From positions 62,001-126,000 of the forward strand of contig NC_016108.1 in NCBI RefSeq assembly GCF_000968535.2: a DNA stretch of 64,000 nt, read 5' to 3'. The position numbers and the translations under genes were made by a program. The notes beneath the pieces were generated by a model. It saw only the letters and a list, made by a program, of their open reading frames with translations. It did no database searches and had not been told where the DNA came from. The stretch's first letter is position 1. Each line of letters opens with the position of its first letter. This document shows, piece after piece, positions 25,981 to 34,734 of this stretch. This DNA comes from Methylotuvimicrobium alcaliphilum 20Z (lineage in GTDB: Bacteria; Pseudomonadota; Gammaproteobacteria; Methylococcales; Methylomonadaceae).

Positions 25981-26616
25981 ATGAGGTACTTTCTAATTTT
26001 CCCTTTTCTTTTATTAACGGCTTGTGCATTTACTGATATTACGGTTGATACGAAAGGCAACCGTGAAAACTTGAATCTTTCTGGGGGCGATAACAGGGAA
26101 ATCATTTTACTCGTTCCTTATGCCGATGAGCGGGATAACCAAAATCGTTGCGGTATGAAAAAAAATGGTTATAACATGGATACCGCCGACGTTTTTTGTT
26201 CTCCATCACCAGCGCAACAACTAGCAGAATCTGTTGCCGAGGAATTAAGGAAAGCAGGTTTTAGTGTTAAAACGCAGGGAGAAACGAGTAAAGCAACCGG
26301 CGTAAAAATACAAGGAACGCTACGTAAATTTTTTGTCGAGCCTGTGATTGGCTTTACCACTGTTAGCATGGAAACGGATATAAGTGTGCATTTAATTGCT
26401 ACGTCCAATAATGGCTTAAATGCCGAACGTACTTTTTTTGTAAAAGGTATGCAGAGCGCCATGGCGGCCACCGAATCCAATTTCCAAGGTTCAGTGAATA
26501 ACGCAACCTCGCAAATTGTGAAACAAATAGTAACAGCCATCATTACGCTAATGAATCGTTACCCGGAACTAGGACAAATGAGTCCGGTTAATTTTAAATA
26601 CTATGCTTACAACTAA
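25981..26616 (+). CDS. Lipoprotein, YajG-like
   Basis: From ATG 25981 the product begins MRYFLIFPFLLLTAC, a signal peptide with lipobox LTAC, so the Cys should be lipidated and the protein anchored in the membrane facing the periplasm. The mature part (LVPYADERDN, SVAEELRKAGFSV, GVKIQGTLRKFFVEP, AATESNFQGSVNNATSQIV) resembles YajG-type outer-membrane lipoproteins that bind other envelope components; the match is loose. It is first in a cluster of three lipoprotein genes reading the same way, the next starting 15 nt after its stop. Confidence 0.7.
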   Translation: MRYFLIFPFLLLTACAFTDITVDTKGNRENLNLSGGDNREIILLVPYADERDNQNRCGMKKNGYNMDTADVFCSPSPAQQLAESVAEELRKAGFSVKTQGETSKATGVKIQGTLRKFFVEPVIGFTTVSMETDISVHLIATSNNGLNAERTFFVKGMQSAMAATESNFQGSVNNATSQIVKQIVTAIITLMNRYPELGQMSPVNFKYYAYN

Positions 26617-26631
26617 GGAGTGTTTTTTTCA

Positions 26632-26763
26632 ATGAAAGCCATATATTCACTTTGCTTAGTTTTTTTATTCGCTCAAGGTTGCTCCAGACACGTTGTAATA
26701 GAACCTGAATCAATATCCAAGCAGAACGATTCCGATTGGATTATAAAATCATCCCCAAAATAA
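26632..26763 (+). CDS. Very small lipoprotein (43 aa)
   Basis: ATG 26632 lies about 13 nt after AAGGAG. The product begins MKAIYSLCLVFLFAQGCSRH: a signal peptide with lipobox FAQGC. The mature peptide is only about 27 residues (SRHVVIEPESISKQND...). It sits between two larger lipoprotein genes, 11 nt before the next likely start, and all three probably form one operon. Function unknown. Confidence 0.6.
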   Translation: MKAIYSLCLVFLFAQGCSRHVVIEPESISKQNDSDWIIKSSPK

Positions 26764-26774
26764 CGGCAGCAAAG

Positions 26775-27350
26775 ATGACTACCAGAACAAAAACACGCCG
26801 TTTAATTTGTATTGCCCTTATTTTTTCTTTGGTCGGCTGTGGCTGGAAAGTCACTCCGCCGATTTTAGATCAACAAGTTTTAAATCAAAGCCCGATCTCT
26901 GAAGCAGCTGTACTCACAGTAAACGATGGGGGGATCATTTGGGGCAATGGCGAACTTGGCGAAATTGTGCGGAAAACGTTAATAGAACGAGGAGCCTTCA
27001 ACGAAGTTTATTACCCTTTGGAACCTAGAAATCCGCCTGATTACCGCCTTCGCATCACTGCAAGTGGAAATATTGACGAAGAAATTGGATTTGGAATAGT
27101 AAAGAGCATTTTTATTGGCATGCTCTTTTTCATACCGGTTGGAATCATTCGTTTTAATAAGGATTTTGTACTGGATGCAGATGTAACTGTGATCAAACAA
27201 AACCAAGAACTACTTCATTTCGCCATAAAAACAGAAACAGAAGTGTCCCATACCATGTTCTCCCATGCTAACCAATACGAACCTGTTGCTCGTCAAAAAG
27301 CATTTGAAGACTTGGCGCTTCGTATTATTTCTAAATTAAAATCAATTTAG
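26775..27350 (+). CDS. Lipoprotein, unknown function
   Basis: ATG 26775 is preferred because it gives MTTRTKTRRLICIALIFSLVGC, a proper signal peptide with lipobox LVGC; a start at 26736 would add 13 residues and overlap the previous gene. The mature protein has a YajG-like N-terminal half (NDGGIIWGNGELGEIVRKTL) with one hydrophobic segment in the middle (SIFIGMLFFIPVGIIRF), unusual for a soluble periplasmic domain. It is the last of three lipoprotein genes. Confidence 0.65.
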   Translation: MTTRTKTRRLICIALIFSLVGCGWKVTPPILDQQVLNQSPISEAAVLTVNDGGIIWGNGELGEIVRKTLIERGAFNEVYYPLEPRNPPDYRLRITASGNIDEEIGFGIVKSIFIGMLFFIPVGIIRFNKDFVLDADVTVIKQNQELLHFAIKTETEVSHTMFSHANQYEPVARQKAFEDLALRIISKLKSI

Positions 27351-27353
27351 GCC

Positions 27354-28073
27354 TCAAAACATCCCCTCCAAAACCCCCGGTGTCACAACCCTCCCCGCCC
27401 CACCATCAAACCGCATTTCCACCATCGCATCCCCCGGCCGCAACCAAAACTGCACGACCACCTCACCCCGGATCGCGGTCAGATTCAAATAATCCGCCAG
27501 ATCCCCGGCCTTCGCATAATGCAGCTTGACCTTAGCCCCGCTCCAGCGGGCCGGATGGTAAACCTCCAATTGCGTGACATCGACGACTTTATCGGCATCG
27601 ATGTGCAATTCCCCGAGCAAGTAATAATCGTGGTTCGCCTGCAGGTTCTCGACCAGCCAGCGGAGCGACCGGCCTTTCATGTCGGCGCGCTGTGAGATCA
27701 CGCGCAGCGGCGACGGCCAAAACAAGTCGACGCCCCGGATGTTGGCCATGTCGATCTGGATGTGGGACCAATAGCCGCCCAGGATCGCCCAAAAGCCCAT
27801 TGGCCAGACGAGATACAACGGCGAGGCCAGCGCCGCGAGGATGCCGACGCCGATTAGGGAATGGGTAGTGGTCCGGTGGCCGAAGCGCTTCTCGATCGGC
27901 ACCGATATGAAAAACAGCGGCCGGCCGACGCGCGAGGTCGGGATGTCGATATCGGGCATGAACGAGAACAGAATCGCAAGGCCCCAGGCGACCGGTTCGG
28001 TCGGGTATTCGAACACCGCCGCCCCGCCGAGATAGAGCGCGGTCGAGAACGCGGCGTGGGTGGCGGCAAGCAT
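27354..28073 (-). CDS. Membrane-bound metal-dependent hydrolase (YdjM/DUF457 family)
   Basis: The 239-residue protein starts MLAATHAAFSTALYLGG and has the conserved polar motifs of the YdjM/DUF457 family: the early THAAF His, SFMPDIDIPTS, HRTTTHS, and GYWSHIQIDM. They are embedded in four or so hydrophobic helices. They probably bind a metal in the inner membrane; family members are often SOS-linked but the substrate is unknown. The C-terminal 90 residues are soluble and beta-rich. Pieces of its 3' end lie at 23738-23764 and 25672-25776, so the locus has been duplicated or used for integration. Confidence 0.8.
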   Translation of the reverse strand: MLAATHAAFSTALYLGGAAVFEYPTEPVAWGLAILFSFMPDIDIPTSRVGRPLFFISVPIEKRFGHRTTTHSLIGVGILAALASPLYLVWPMGFWAILGGYWSHIQIDMANIRGVDLFWPSPLRVISQRADMKGRSLRWLVENLQANHDYYLLGELHIDADKVVDVTQLEVYHPARWSGAKVKLHYAKAGDLADYLNLTAIRGEVVVQFWLRPGDAMVEMRFDGGAGRVVTPGVLEGMF

Positions 28074-28120
28074 AGCGTAAAATATCTACTTAGATTTTAA
28101 TTTCGGAACTAAAAAACACC

Positions 28121-28444
28121 ATGTCGGCCATTACACAAAGAGACCAGGCAATATCGCTACTGAACAAAAACTTAAGGCAACTTATCAAGTTATACAAAGA
28201 ATGCTACCTTTCGAGGGGCAGAGGGGCTTTGTTAGTTTATGCAAGAAATGTTATTTCAAATGTGCTTCCCAACCAGGATGACTACAGAACGGAAGAAGAG
28301 ATACTTGAGGTATTTACCTCCCCGGACTCTTACGCTCAATTAAAAGAAATGATCACCCATTACGATCAGAAGAACGAAGGTATCCTAGCGATCATTACCG
28401 ACTTTGCAAACGCCACTTATTTCATTACAGTCAAATTCAAGTAA
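28121..28444 (+). CDS. Hypothetical protein (107 aa)
   Basis: Not recognised. The product begins MSAITQRDQAISLLNKNLRQ and is probably all-helical, with YARNVISNVLPNQDDYRTEE and a hydrophobic-patterned end (ATYFITVKFK). It is divergent from the hydrolase gene with a 47-nt gap. The ribosome site is weak. No membrane segment or known motif was seen. Confidence 0.5.
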   Translation: MSAITQRDQAISLLNKNLRQLIKLYKECYLSRGRGALLVYARNVISNVLPNQDDYRTEEEILEVFTSPDSYAQLKEMITHYDQKNEGILAIITDFANATYFITVKFK

Positions 28445-28547
28445 AACGACCGTCGCAGATCAATCACCGCCCCCAGGATCATCACCATTGGCGTGAAGTC
28501 GATGTAATGCATGCCGGCTCGTGGCACATTTCGCGCACCGTGCGCTT

Positions 28548-29516
28548 CTAATACTCCACCTTAAAACTCGGGCTATCTTCCGGTCGACTATGCCGTTTAT
28601 CGTACAGCCGAGTGGTCGAAACATTAGCATGGCCCAGCCATTCCTGAACTTTGGCGATATCGGCTTTATGATCGAGCGCATTGGTCGCAGCAGTTGCTCG
28701 CAGCGAGTGCACGCAAAAGCCGTGGGTATCGAGCGTAATGCCGACTTGTTTGGCGTAACGCATGACCACATCCCGATACACCGAACGCGGATTGAGCGGT
28801 TTAGTGAGATCACCAGTCGAGTTGTTTTTCACCGGCCGAAACAAAGCGCCTTCCAGATCCGCACTATGGCCAGCCGTTTCCAGATATTCGGCGATTAAGC
28901 GTTGAGTTTTCGGCTCCACCGGCACGAAGCGCTCTTTTTTCCGTTTGCCGTGGACATGGAACATCATCACGCCGGATCTTCGTTGATAATCTTTGACACG
29001 CAGATTGCACAGTTCCTGCCGGCGCAGACCATGATAGAGCAGAGCGGCTAAAATCGCCCGGTCGCGTTGCCCTTTTATTGTGTCTTCCGGCGGCGCTTCC
29101 AATAACTGTCGGGCCTGGTCGTTGCTCAAGGCCGGGGTTTTGCCTTCATTGTTATTGGCCATGGGTCGCTTCACGCCTTTGACCGGATTATGGGTCACGG
29201 CGTTTTTCTCACATAAATACTCAAATAAGGAAGACAGAGCAGAGAGCTTGCGGCGGATGGTGGCGTCGGAGAATTTTTTCTCTTCAATGGTTTTTCGCCA
29301 GGCAATGACATGGGACCGGGTGACGATACGAAACTCAGCCGGTTGGCTGATGCCGACAAATTGCGCGAAATCGCGAATGTCATTCTGGTAAGCTTTTCGG
29401 GTTTTCTCGGAACTGATGTTGGCAAACCATTCGAGTTCCGGCGGCACGTCGGATAATTGCTGAAACTGTTTCGCGGTCAGTGCGCGTTCCGGATTTTTGA
29501 GCAACAAGTCGGTCAT
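28548..29516 (-). CDS. XerC/XerD-type tyrosine recombinase
   Basis: The protein has an N-terminal SAM-like core-binding domain ([18 protein letters not shown]) and a catalytic domain with all hallmarks: first Arg in [12 protein letters not shown], Lys region [21 protein letters not shown] (His-X-X-Arg), [11 protein letters not shown] and nucleophile Tyr in TRLYDKR. It cuts and rejoins DNA at specific sites through a 3'-phosphotyrosine link. ATG 29516 (MTDLLLKN) is preferred over 29543. A remnant of the same 3' end lies at 13503-13600 in the same orientation. It probably served an integrative element in this mosaic. Confidence 0.92.
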   Translation of the reverse strand: MTDLLLKNPERALTAKQFQQLSDVPPELEWFANISSEKTRKAYQNDIRDFAQFVGISQPAEFRIVTRSHVIAWRKTIEEKKFSDATIRRKLSALSSLFEYLCEKNAVTHNPVKGVKRPMANNNEGKTPALSNDQARQLLEAPPEDTIKGQRDRAILAALLYHGLRRQELCNLRVKDYQRRSGVMMFHVHGKRKKERFVPVEPKTQRLIAEYLETAGHSADLEGALFRPVKNNSTGDLTKPLNPRSVYRDVVMRYAKQVGITLDTHGFCVHSLRATAATNALDHKADIAKVQEWLGHANVSTTRLYDKRHSRPEDSPSFKVEY

Positions 29517-29668
29517 GCGGTTATACCTTATGTATAGGTGCAAATGAGGTAGGATTTTGGGGGCGTGTTTTTAGGTCCTATAAAATATATTATAGGACCT
29601 AAAGTGGGCGGAGCCAAAGCTAAAGCTTCGCTGACGTTTCCTTGGGAAAATGCCGCCGTCTATGCTAG

Positions 29669-29684
29669 AGTATTTAAAAGTACT
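29669..29684. promoter_or_regulatory. Possible operator of the toxin-antitoxin operon
   Basis: AGTATTTAAAAGTACT is an imperfect 16-bp palindrome 26 nt before the antitoxin start. ParD-type antitoxins usually bind such repeats to repress their own operon. Confidence 0.35.
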
Positions 29685-29709
29685 ACCTTTTAATAACGAG
29701 GCGCTCACT

Positions 29710-29982
29710 ATGGCAACATCTGTTAAACTCGATGCGGATTTGAAAAGTCGAATTCAGCATCTGGCTGATCTGCGGCACCGGTCATCGCATTGGATTATGC
29801 GCGAAGCCATTCGCGATTACGTTGAACGCGAAGAAGCTCGAGAAAGTTTCAAACAAGAAGCCTTGTCAGCTTGGCAGGCTTATCAAGAAACGGGTAAACA
29901 CCTAACGGGCCAAGAAGTGCGTCATTGGCTCAGCACCTGGGGTACAGAGCATGAGCAAGAGAGCCCAGAGTGCCACGAATAA
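29710..29982 (+). CDS. Ribbon-helix-helix antitoxin (ParD/RelB-like)
   Basis: From ATG 29710 (MATSVKLDADLKSRIQHLAD, behind AACGAGG) the 90-residue protein has a CopG/Arc-type ribbon-helix-helix: the TSVKLD strand followed by two helices ending AIRDYVEREE. An acidic C-terminal tail would bind the toxin. It overlaps the toxin gene by 13 nt, ensuring coupled synthesis. An upstream ATG at 29650 adds 20 residues that do not fit the family. Confidence 0.85.
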   Translation: MATSVKLDADLKSRIQHLADLRHRSSHWIMREAIRDYVEREEARESFKQEALSAWQAYQETGKHLTGQEVRHWLSTWGTEHEQESPECHE

Positions 29983-30263
29983 TAATTACCGAAGGAGCGA
30001 CTCAAGGTTTGGAGCGCTGTCGCCTATTTTTAGCCGAAAAAAGTCCTTTGGCTGCGGCAAGAGCCGCGCGGGCAATTGCACAGCAATTTGAGCTCCTAGA
30101 AACAGAACCCGAAATCGGCAGGCCGTGGGAAGAATTTCCACAGTTGCGTGAATTACTCATTCCATTCGGCGATTCCGGTTTTGTGGCACTCTATCGCTAT
30201 GAACCGAATGATAATGCTCTTTATGTACTTGCCTTTCGACACCAGAAAGAAGCGGGTTACTAA
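29970..30263 (+). CDS. RelE/ParE-family toxin
   Basis: The 97-residue protein has the ParE/RelE layout: MPRIIITEGATQGLERCRLF, LLETEPEIGRPWEEFPQLRE, FGDSGFVALYRYEPNDNALY, VLAFRHQKEAGY. The last strand with RHQKEAGY is typical of ParE-type members. ParE toxins poison gyrase and RelE toxins cut mRNA on the ribosome; the sequence alone does not decide, but lack of the RelE catalytic set and the ParD-like partner favour ParE-like. It overlaps the antitoxin gene. Confidence 0.85.
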   Translation: MPRIIITEGATQGLERCRLFLAEKSPLAAARAARAIAQQFELLETEPEIGRPWEEFPQLRELLIPFGDSGFVALYRYEPNDNALYVLAFRHQKEAGY

Positions 30264-30492
30264 TTAGGACTAACGAGAGCATGTGAACAGAAGCTTACGG
30301 TTTCGACCCAGAGCACTCCTGTCGGCTATGATTTTGCGCTTACCTAAACCGGTCAGTCGTGACGTACTGCAACCGACCCATAAGCGACTATCGCTCTAAG
30401 TTAGTCAATGACCACAAACCGATTTAAAGCTGACAGTAGGATGATTTGCTGAGCAAACTCTATATACCTACTTTTAAGGGTTTGCGCATAAA

Positions 30493-32838
30493 TTAAGTTG
30501 TCCCTCGTATGCGGGTACGTGTTCTGATTGCTAGGTTTTGCGCCTGGAATCTGTTCCGAACAATCTGAGCCATCTCATCGTAAACAGGTGCGGTACCCGC
30601 AGGATCAGCAATGGTGATAATCAAAGAGAAGTGCTGTGGTTTGAAAGCTGCTTCATCTACTTCAACCCCGTGCCGAGTCAATAGTTGCAATTTTAAACGC
30701 CAACGCAACCCGCGCTCTCCCGTTTCGCCCATATCTCCGAAGTAAGTTCTGACTGGCGCCCATTTACGAAGTTTCTCCACTTGGTAAGCTTCGTAAAGCA
30801 ATTCTGGATTGCGGTGTTCAGGGGGAACCAACCCTTTGAATTCAACCTTGATTTCTCCGGTATCGCGCTTCGTGCGCTCTCGATATACTCCAAGGTGGGC
30901 ATCAATATGTGTTTCGCAATATTCCGTACCCCATCGAGCTCCCCTTGAGGGAGCAAAAGCCAGAGTCATCCACACCTCCCCGAAATAGCGCCCATCCCGC
31001 ATTAATGATGGCGGGTAAGGAAAATCATCCCATTCCAGAAAATATCCCGGTCTAAGGGTGTCTTCAAAAATCAGAGTTGCAGTGTGCGGTGTGCATTCTA
31101 GGCTATATGGCGCAGAGGATGGCAAGCCAAATCCCAAGTAATTTTCTTCTCCATCAGGTACACGCTTTCCTGAGCGAGGATCTCTGGCATGGTGTGTCAG
31201 CAGTGCTCTAGCGAGAACAGGTGATGGTAACGGAGTAATTTGATGGTAAATCTGCGCCAAAGTTCGAGAGACCAAAGGTGTTGAGAAACTGGTACCAATA
31301 TCTTCCGCAATGCCCGATTCCGTAATGGAACGAATGCCGTGAATGTGAAGGCCATCCGTCGAGCAAGATCCACCATAATGCACCACGTCGGGCTTGATGA
31401 TGTAATTAGGGCCTGCACCGTGGCGTGAAAAAGCGGAAGGGTGATGCTGTTTAGGGCCTTTGTTCTTGAAATCGACGTGGGATACCGCACCGACGGTTAT
31501 GCTAAGAATACTATCTGCAGGAGATGTAATTCTGCCTGATTCCAGTTGGTTTGGTGTTCGTGGGAAGTCTAGTAGGGGCGGAGTGACATAATTTCCTGCG
31601 CTGATTACGAAGGACACTTGGTACTTTTCTTGAAGGTTATCCAGTTCAACAGCGAGTTCAGAGAATTCATCTAGTGAGCATAGAGCATCCGTCCCCAAGG
31701 AAAGATTCCAGACCTTATACTTGTTCGCATGTTCATCCAAGGCAGCCTCAAGCGACATCAGCAATTCCGATTCCATAAGCGCCAGAGTATCGCCACGGGA
31801 AGGATCGTCATTGGGGATAACCTGGAGGTCAAATATGCCGCAAGGACTTGATTCCAGCCCTGATAGCGTTGGATTTAGTTCAGAACCCCAGCAGATCAAG
31901 CCAGCTACGAATGTTCCGTGATCAGTGTTACGATATGGCTCAGCAACTTGCTGATCGCGACCTACAATCCAACTGTTCAACGGCAAAATCTGATCAGAGA
32001 TTCCGCTATCAACAACTACGACAACAGGTATGTCTAAATCATCTGAGCCTCGGATTGGGAGCTGAGGAAGGGATGACTCCAGATTTATTGACTTGGGCCG
32101 TACTGTGCGCACAAGTGGCATATGACTGATTGATCGAACAGAAATAATTTTGGATAGGGCTTCTACATCGGCGACTGATCGGCATTCGGCGGCATATATC
32201 CAACTCTGAGCTGCATATCCCCTTTGGTCTAGTTGTATCCCTTTCGCTTTGCAGGCTTCAACGAATTCAATTGCAATCGCCGTTTGATCTTCATTCGCAC
32301 CAAAGCTGAACAGTTTGACTCTGGTGATGAAGCCGTTCTTGCCACGCGGACTGTAGCGAAGCACATCTTCTGCACTAACCCCTTTTCTCCTCAACAAAGG
32401 GGTCACCGCTTCGATGGATTCGATGCAGGATAGCTCTTTCACAATCCGGTCAGAAGTATTTTCTTCAATAGATGCCTTCAACTTGGCGAGACCGGAAGGT
32501 GTTGCCTTGATGTAAAGCTCACCAAGGCCGCCACTCCCAATAATCGGGCATGTATGATGGGAGAACAAAGTATCTGGTCGATGGCTTTTGGCGGCGGCCT
32601 TGGCAATGACCTTCACTCTCACCGGAGCTGCCTTTACACCCTTTAAATTAAGCAGAACTGATTCCTGGATCGCGGTAATCTGATTAACCAGACGATGGCG
32701 GTACTGGTCGTCTACTACTCTAAAAGGCTGAGGAGGCCCACCGCCACCAGTAACTCTCCGCTCTGCTCCCTGTTTTGGCATAATGAGCTTTATTGGAAGC
32801 CTATCATGCCGTGTATCCCCTTGGCTTCTATTCGCCAT
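30493..32838 (-). CDS. Subtilisin-like (S8) serine protease paired with AAA+ ATPase
   Basis: The 781-residue protein holds a subtilase domain with the triad in VVVVDSGISD (Asp near 278), DHGTFVAGL (His near 307) and GTSFSTPLV (Ser near 519), plus the oxyanion region VISAGNY. No signal peptide is present, so it acts in the cytoplasm. About 250 N-terminal residues and a 240-residue C-terminal beta-rich region (FSLIITIADPAG) are unassigned. The start overlaps the end of the AAA+ gene by 11 nt and has a GGGGAG ribosome site inside that gene, so the pair is translationally coupled. Cytoplasmic ATPase-subtilase pairs are typical of defence islands; a role in cleaving a host or phage protein is inferred. 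Confidence 0.85.
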   Translation of the reverse strand: MANRSQGDTRHDRLPIKLIMPKQGAERRVTGGGGPPQPFRVVDDQYRHRLVNQITAIQESVLLNLKGVKAAPVRVKVIAKAAAKSHRPDTLFSHHTCPIIGSGGLGELYIKATPSGLAKLKASIEENTSDRIVKELSCIESIEAVTPLLRRKGVSAEDVLRYSPRGKNGFITRVKLFSFGANEDQTAIAIEFVEACKAKGIQLDQRGYAAQSWIYAAECRSVADVEALSKIISVRSISHMPLVRTVRPKSINLESSLPQLPIRGSDDLDIPVVVVVDSGISDQILPLNSWIVGRDQQVAEPYRNTDHGTFVAGLICWGSELNPTLSGLESSPCGIFDLQVIPNDDPSRGDTLALMESELLMSLEAALDEHANKYKVWNLSLGTDALCSLDEFSELAVELDNLQEKYQVSFVISAGNYVTPPLLDFPRTPNQLESGRITSPADSILSITVGAVSHVDFKNKGPKQHHPSAFSRHGAGPNYIIKPDVVHYGGSCSTDGLHIHGIRSITESGIAEDIGTSFSTPLVSRTLAQIYHQITPLPSPVLARALLTHHARDPRSGKRVPDGEENYLGFGLPSSAPYSLECTPHTATLIFEDTLRPGYFLEWDDFPYPPSLMRDGRYFGEVWMTLAFAPSRGARWGTEYCETHIDAHLGVYRERTKRDTGEIKVEFKGLVPPEHRNPELLYEAYQVEKLRKWAPVRTYFGDMGETGERGLRWRLKLQLLTRHGVEVDEAAFKPQHFSLIITIADPAGTAPVYDEMAQIVRNRFQAQNLAIRTRTRIRGTT

Positions 32839-33991
32839 GACACTCCCCTTCTTGATGAGCTAATCGATGAACTGTCGCCTTGGATACAGCAAGTAATTCT
32901 GCGAGTATTGCGAAGCTATATAGCCGTAGATCGCGCTCCCTGAGAATCTTTACGATTTCAGGAATATCTTTGTTGTTTAATTGAACGGCAAAACATCTAT
33001 TTTCGTCGCCAGCCAAAGAAAGGTTTTGAATAACCAAAAAAGCGTCATTCATTTGCACAGGCCGACTGTTGACGAGGCTGCGTCGTTTCAAACGAATGCA
33101 GGTTTCGCGGATATCCGAACCAGAGAAACCCTCTGATAGGTCAGCCAGAACATTCAGCTCCTTTTCAGAAAAAGTGAGTGGGGCTGAAAAATCTGTCCAC
33201 ATCTGATTTCGTTGGTCAAGGGATGGCAATTGCAATGCCAATCTGTAGGTAAACCGTCGCCAGACGGCTGCATCAAGTAAAGCTTCGTGGTTGGTTGCGG
33301 CAATAACAATAGACTGACGGCCCAGTGTATCCAAATTTTGTAGAAAACTGTTCACTACACGTTTAAGCTCTCCCATTTCCTGGTTATCACTACGAATCTT
33401 CGCGATTGCATCAAATTCGTCCAGGAAGAGAACACAAGGGGTCTTGGCCGCGAAATCAAATAATGCGCGAATGTTTTTTGAGGTGCTCCCGAGGAAAGAA
33501 GAAATAAGGCCGTCAAGTCGAGCCACGTAAAGTTCCAGTCCCAGTTCTTTTGCGATATGCCGAGCAAGTCGGCTTTTGCCAGTGCCAGGTGGCCCGAATA
33601 TCAAGAAGCTCATGGCGCCTGAAAGCTCATTGTTGTCAATCGAACCGTAGCTCTTGGAAATGCTGATGAATTCATGAACAACGTCCCACTGAGCCTGTGA
33701 TAGATGCATTGGAGGCTCGGTAATACCCTTGAATTGAACATGCTCAACCAAGGGAAATCGGCTTTCCGCGTCAACAGGCAAAGCTCGCAATAGTCGAACA
33801 TCCGCCGGCCTTAGCTGGTGATCCGTTTCCTCCAACATCTTGCGTAGTCGGGCAGCCGCACTCGTCTCGCCGACATCATCAAGCTTGTCAGCTAGGAAGG
33901 CTGAGTAATTGCGCACTTTATTCACGTCGAGACGCAAGGCGCCATTTACAATGCGGAAAACCTCATTCATAAAACGTATATCTGTTTTCAT
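32828..33991 (-). CDS. AAA+ ATPase (FtsH/CDC48-like) of an ATPase-protease pair
   Basis: The 387-residue protein has an N-terminal helical part and a classical AAA+ module: Walker A GPPGTGKSR near 133-141, Walker B CVLFLDEFDAI near 185-195, sensor 1 IVIAATNHE, and the Arg-finger region AAVWRRFTYRL. The C-terminus reads SFAILAELLAVSKATVHRLA, a helix-turn-helix-like segment. It may recognise and unfold a target, or activate the downstream subtilase. A Met at residue 8 (33970) is an alternative start. Confidence 0.85.
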   Translation of the reverse strand: MKTDIRFMNEVFRIVNGALRLDVNKVRNYSAFLADKLDDVGETSAAARLRKMLEETDHQLRPADVRLLRALPVDAESRFPLVEHVQFKGITEPPMHLSQAQWDVVHEFISISKSYGSIDNNELSGAMSFLIFGPPGTGKSRLARHIAKELGLELYVARLDGLISSFLGSTSKNIRALFDFAAKTPCVLFLDEFDAIAKIRSDNQEMGELKRVVNSFLQNLDTLGRQSIVIAATNHEALLDAAVWRRFTYRLALQLPSLDQRNQMWTDFSAPLTFSEKELNVLADLSEGFSGSDIRETCIRLKRRSLVNSRPVQMNDAFLVIQNLSLAGDENRCFAVQLNNKDIPEIVKILRERDLRLYSFAILAELLAVSKATVHRLAHQEGECHGE

Positions 33992-33997
33992 GAGACG

Positions 33998-34026
33998 ATT
34001 ATTGTATATAGCAAGATATTTGTCAA
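33998..34026 (-). promoter_or_regulatory. Promoter of the ATPase-protease pair
   Basis: On the minus strand TTGACA (34021-34026) is followed after exactly 17 bp by AATAAT (33998-34003). Transcription would begin at or next to ATG 33991, so the message may be leaderless, or start translation at Met8. Confidence 0.45.
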
Positions 34027-34220
34027 TGAAGTGAGACGGACTATCTGCTTTAGTAATATTTCAAATCTAGGCAACGCTTTCTGGAGGAAGATTCCCCAAA
34101 AAAGATGATCCCGGAAGGATTCATGCTCAAATGCAACGGCTACGTCAGAAAGGAACATTTTCGCATCATCATGTTATAATTAGTAGAATGACCTTTGTTA
34201 AGCCCCGCTCAACAAGTGAA

Positions 34221-34730
34221 ATGAACGACAACTCCTATCAATATAGATACTGGAACACCCTAAAAGAATTACGCACCCATGTGATGTATTTGCATGATTA
34301 CGCCACACATTCCGAATGGTGGGACAAAGCTACTAATATTTTTCTGGCGTTAGCATCTAGCAGCAGCATCGCTGCTTGGGCGATTTGGAAAGATCAGCAA
34401 ATTGTATGGGCATGTATCATCGCATTGGCCCAGATTATCAGCGCAATAAAACCTTTTCTACCTTATAAACAGCGCTTGGGTGTTATCAGCGAGTTGAACG
34501 ACAAAATCCAAGAAATCGCTCTTGAGTGCGAAAAAAAATGGTTTGATGTTGCTGAAGGGGAACTGACAGAAAGAGAGATTCATGACTTACAAATTGAACT
34601 ACGTAACAAAGCGTTCAATGCAGAGAAGCGAATATTGAAAGGAGTAATTTTGCCTAGAAAAAATAAGATTTTAAAATCTGCCGAGACAAAGGCTGACCTC
34701 TTTCTACGAAATAATTATCACTTTGGATAA
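34221..34730 (+). CDS. Two-TM membrane protein (SLATT-like)
   Basis: From ATG 34221 (MNDNSYQYRYWNTLKELRTH) the 169-residue product has a short cytoplasmic start and two close membrane helices (NIFLALASSSSIAAWAIW and IVWACIIALAQIISAIKPFL). A long charged helical C-terminal tail follows (LNDKIQEIALECEKKWFDVA). This layout is like SLATT proteins, predicted pore-forming effectors in conflict systems; the match is structural only. Upstream in-frame ATGs (34131, 34188) exist but add no recognisable sequence. A 48-residue gene follows 4 nt after its stop. Confidence 0.6.
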   Translation: MNDNSYQYRYWNTLKELRTHVMYLHDYATHSEWWDKATNIFLALASSSSIAAWAIWKDQQIVWACIIALAQIISAIKPFLPYKQRLGVISELNDKIQEIALECEKKWFDVAEGELTEREIHDLQIELRNKAFNAEKRILKGVILPRKNKILKSAETKADLFLRNNYHFG

Positions 34731-34734
34731 CAAA

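Noticed and set aside
28460-28547. Possible C-terminal fragment of a membrane protein on the minus strand (MHYIDFTPMVMILGAVIDLR)
   Set aside because: Too short to assign and lacks start and stop context.
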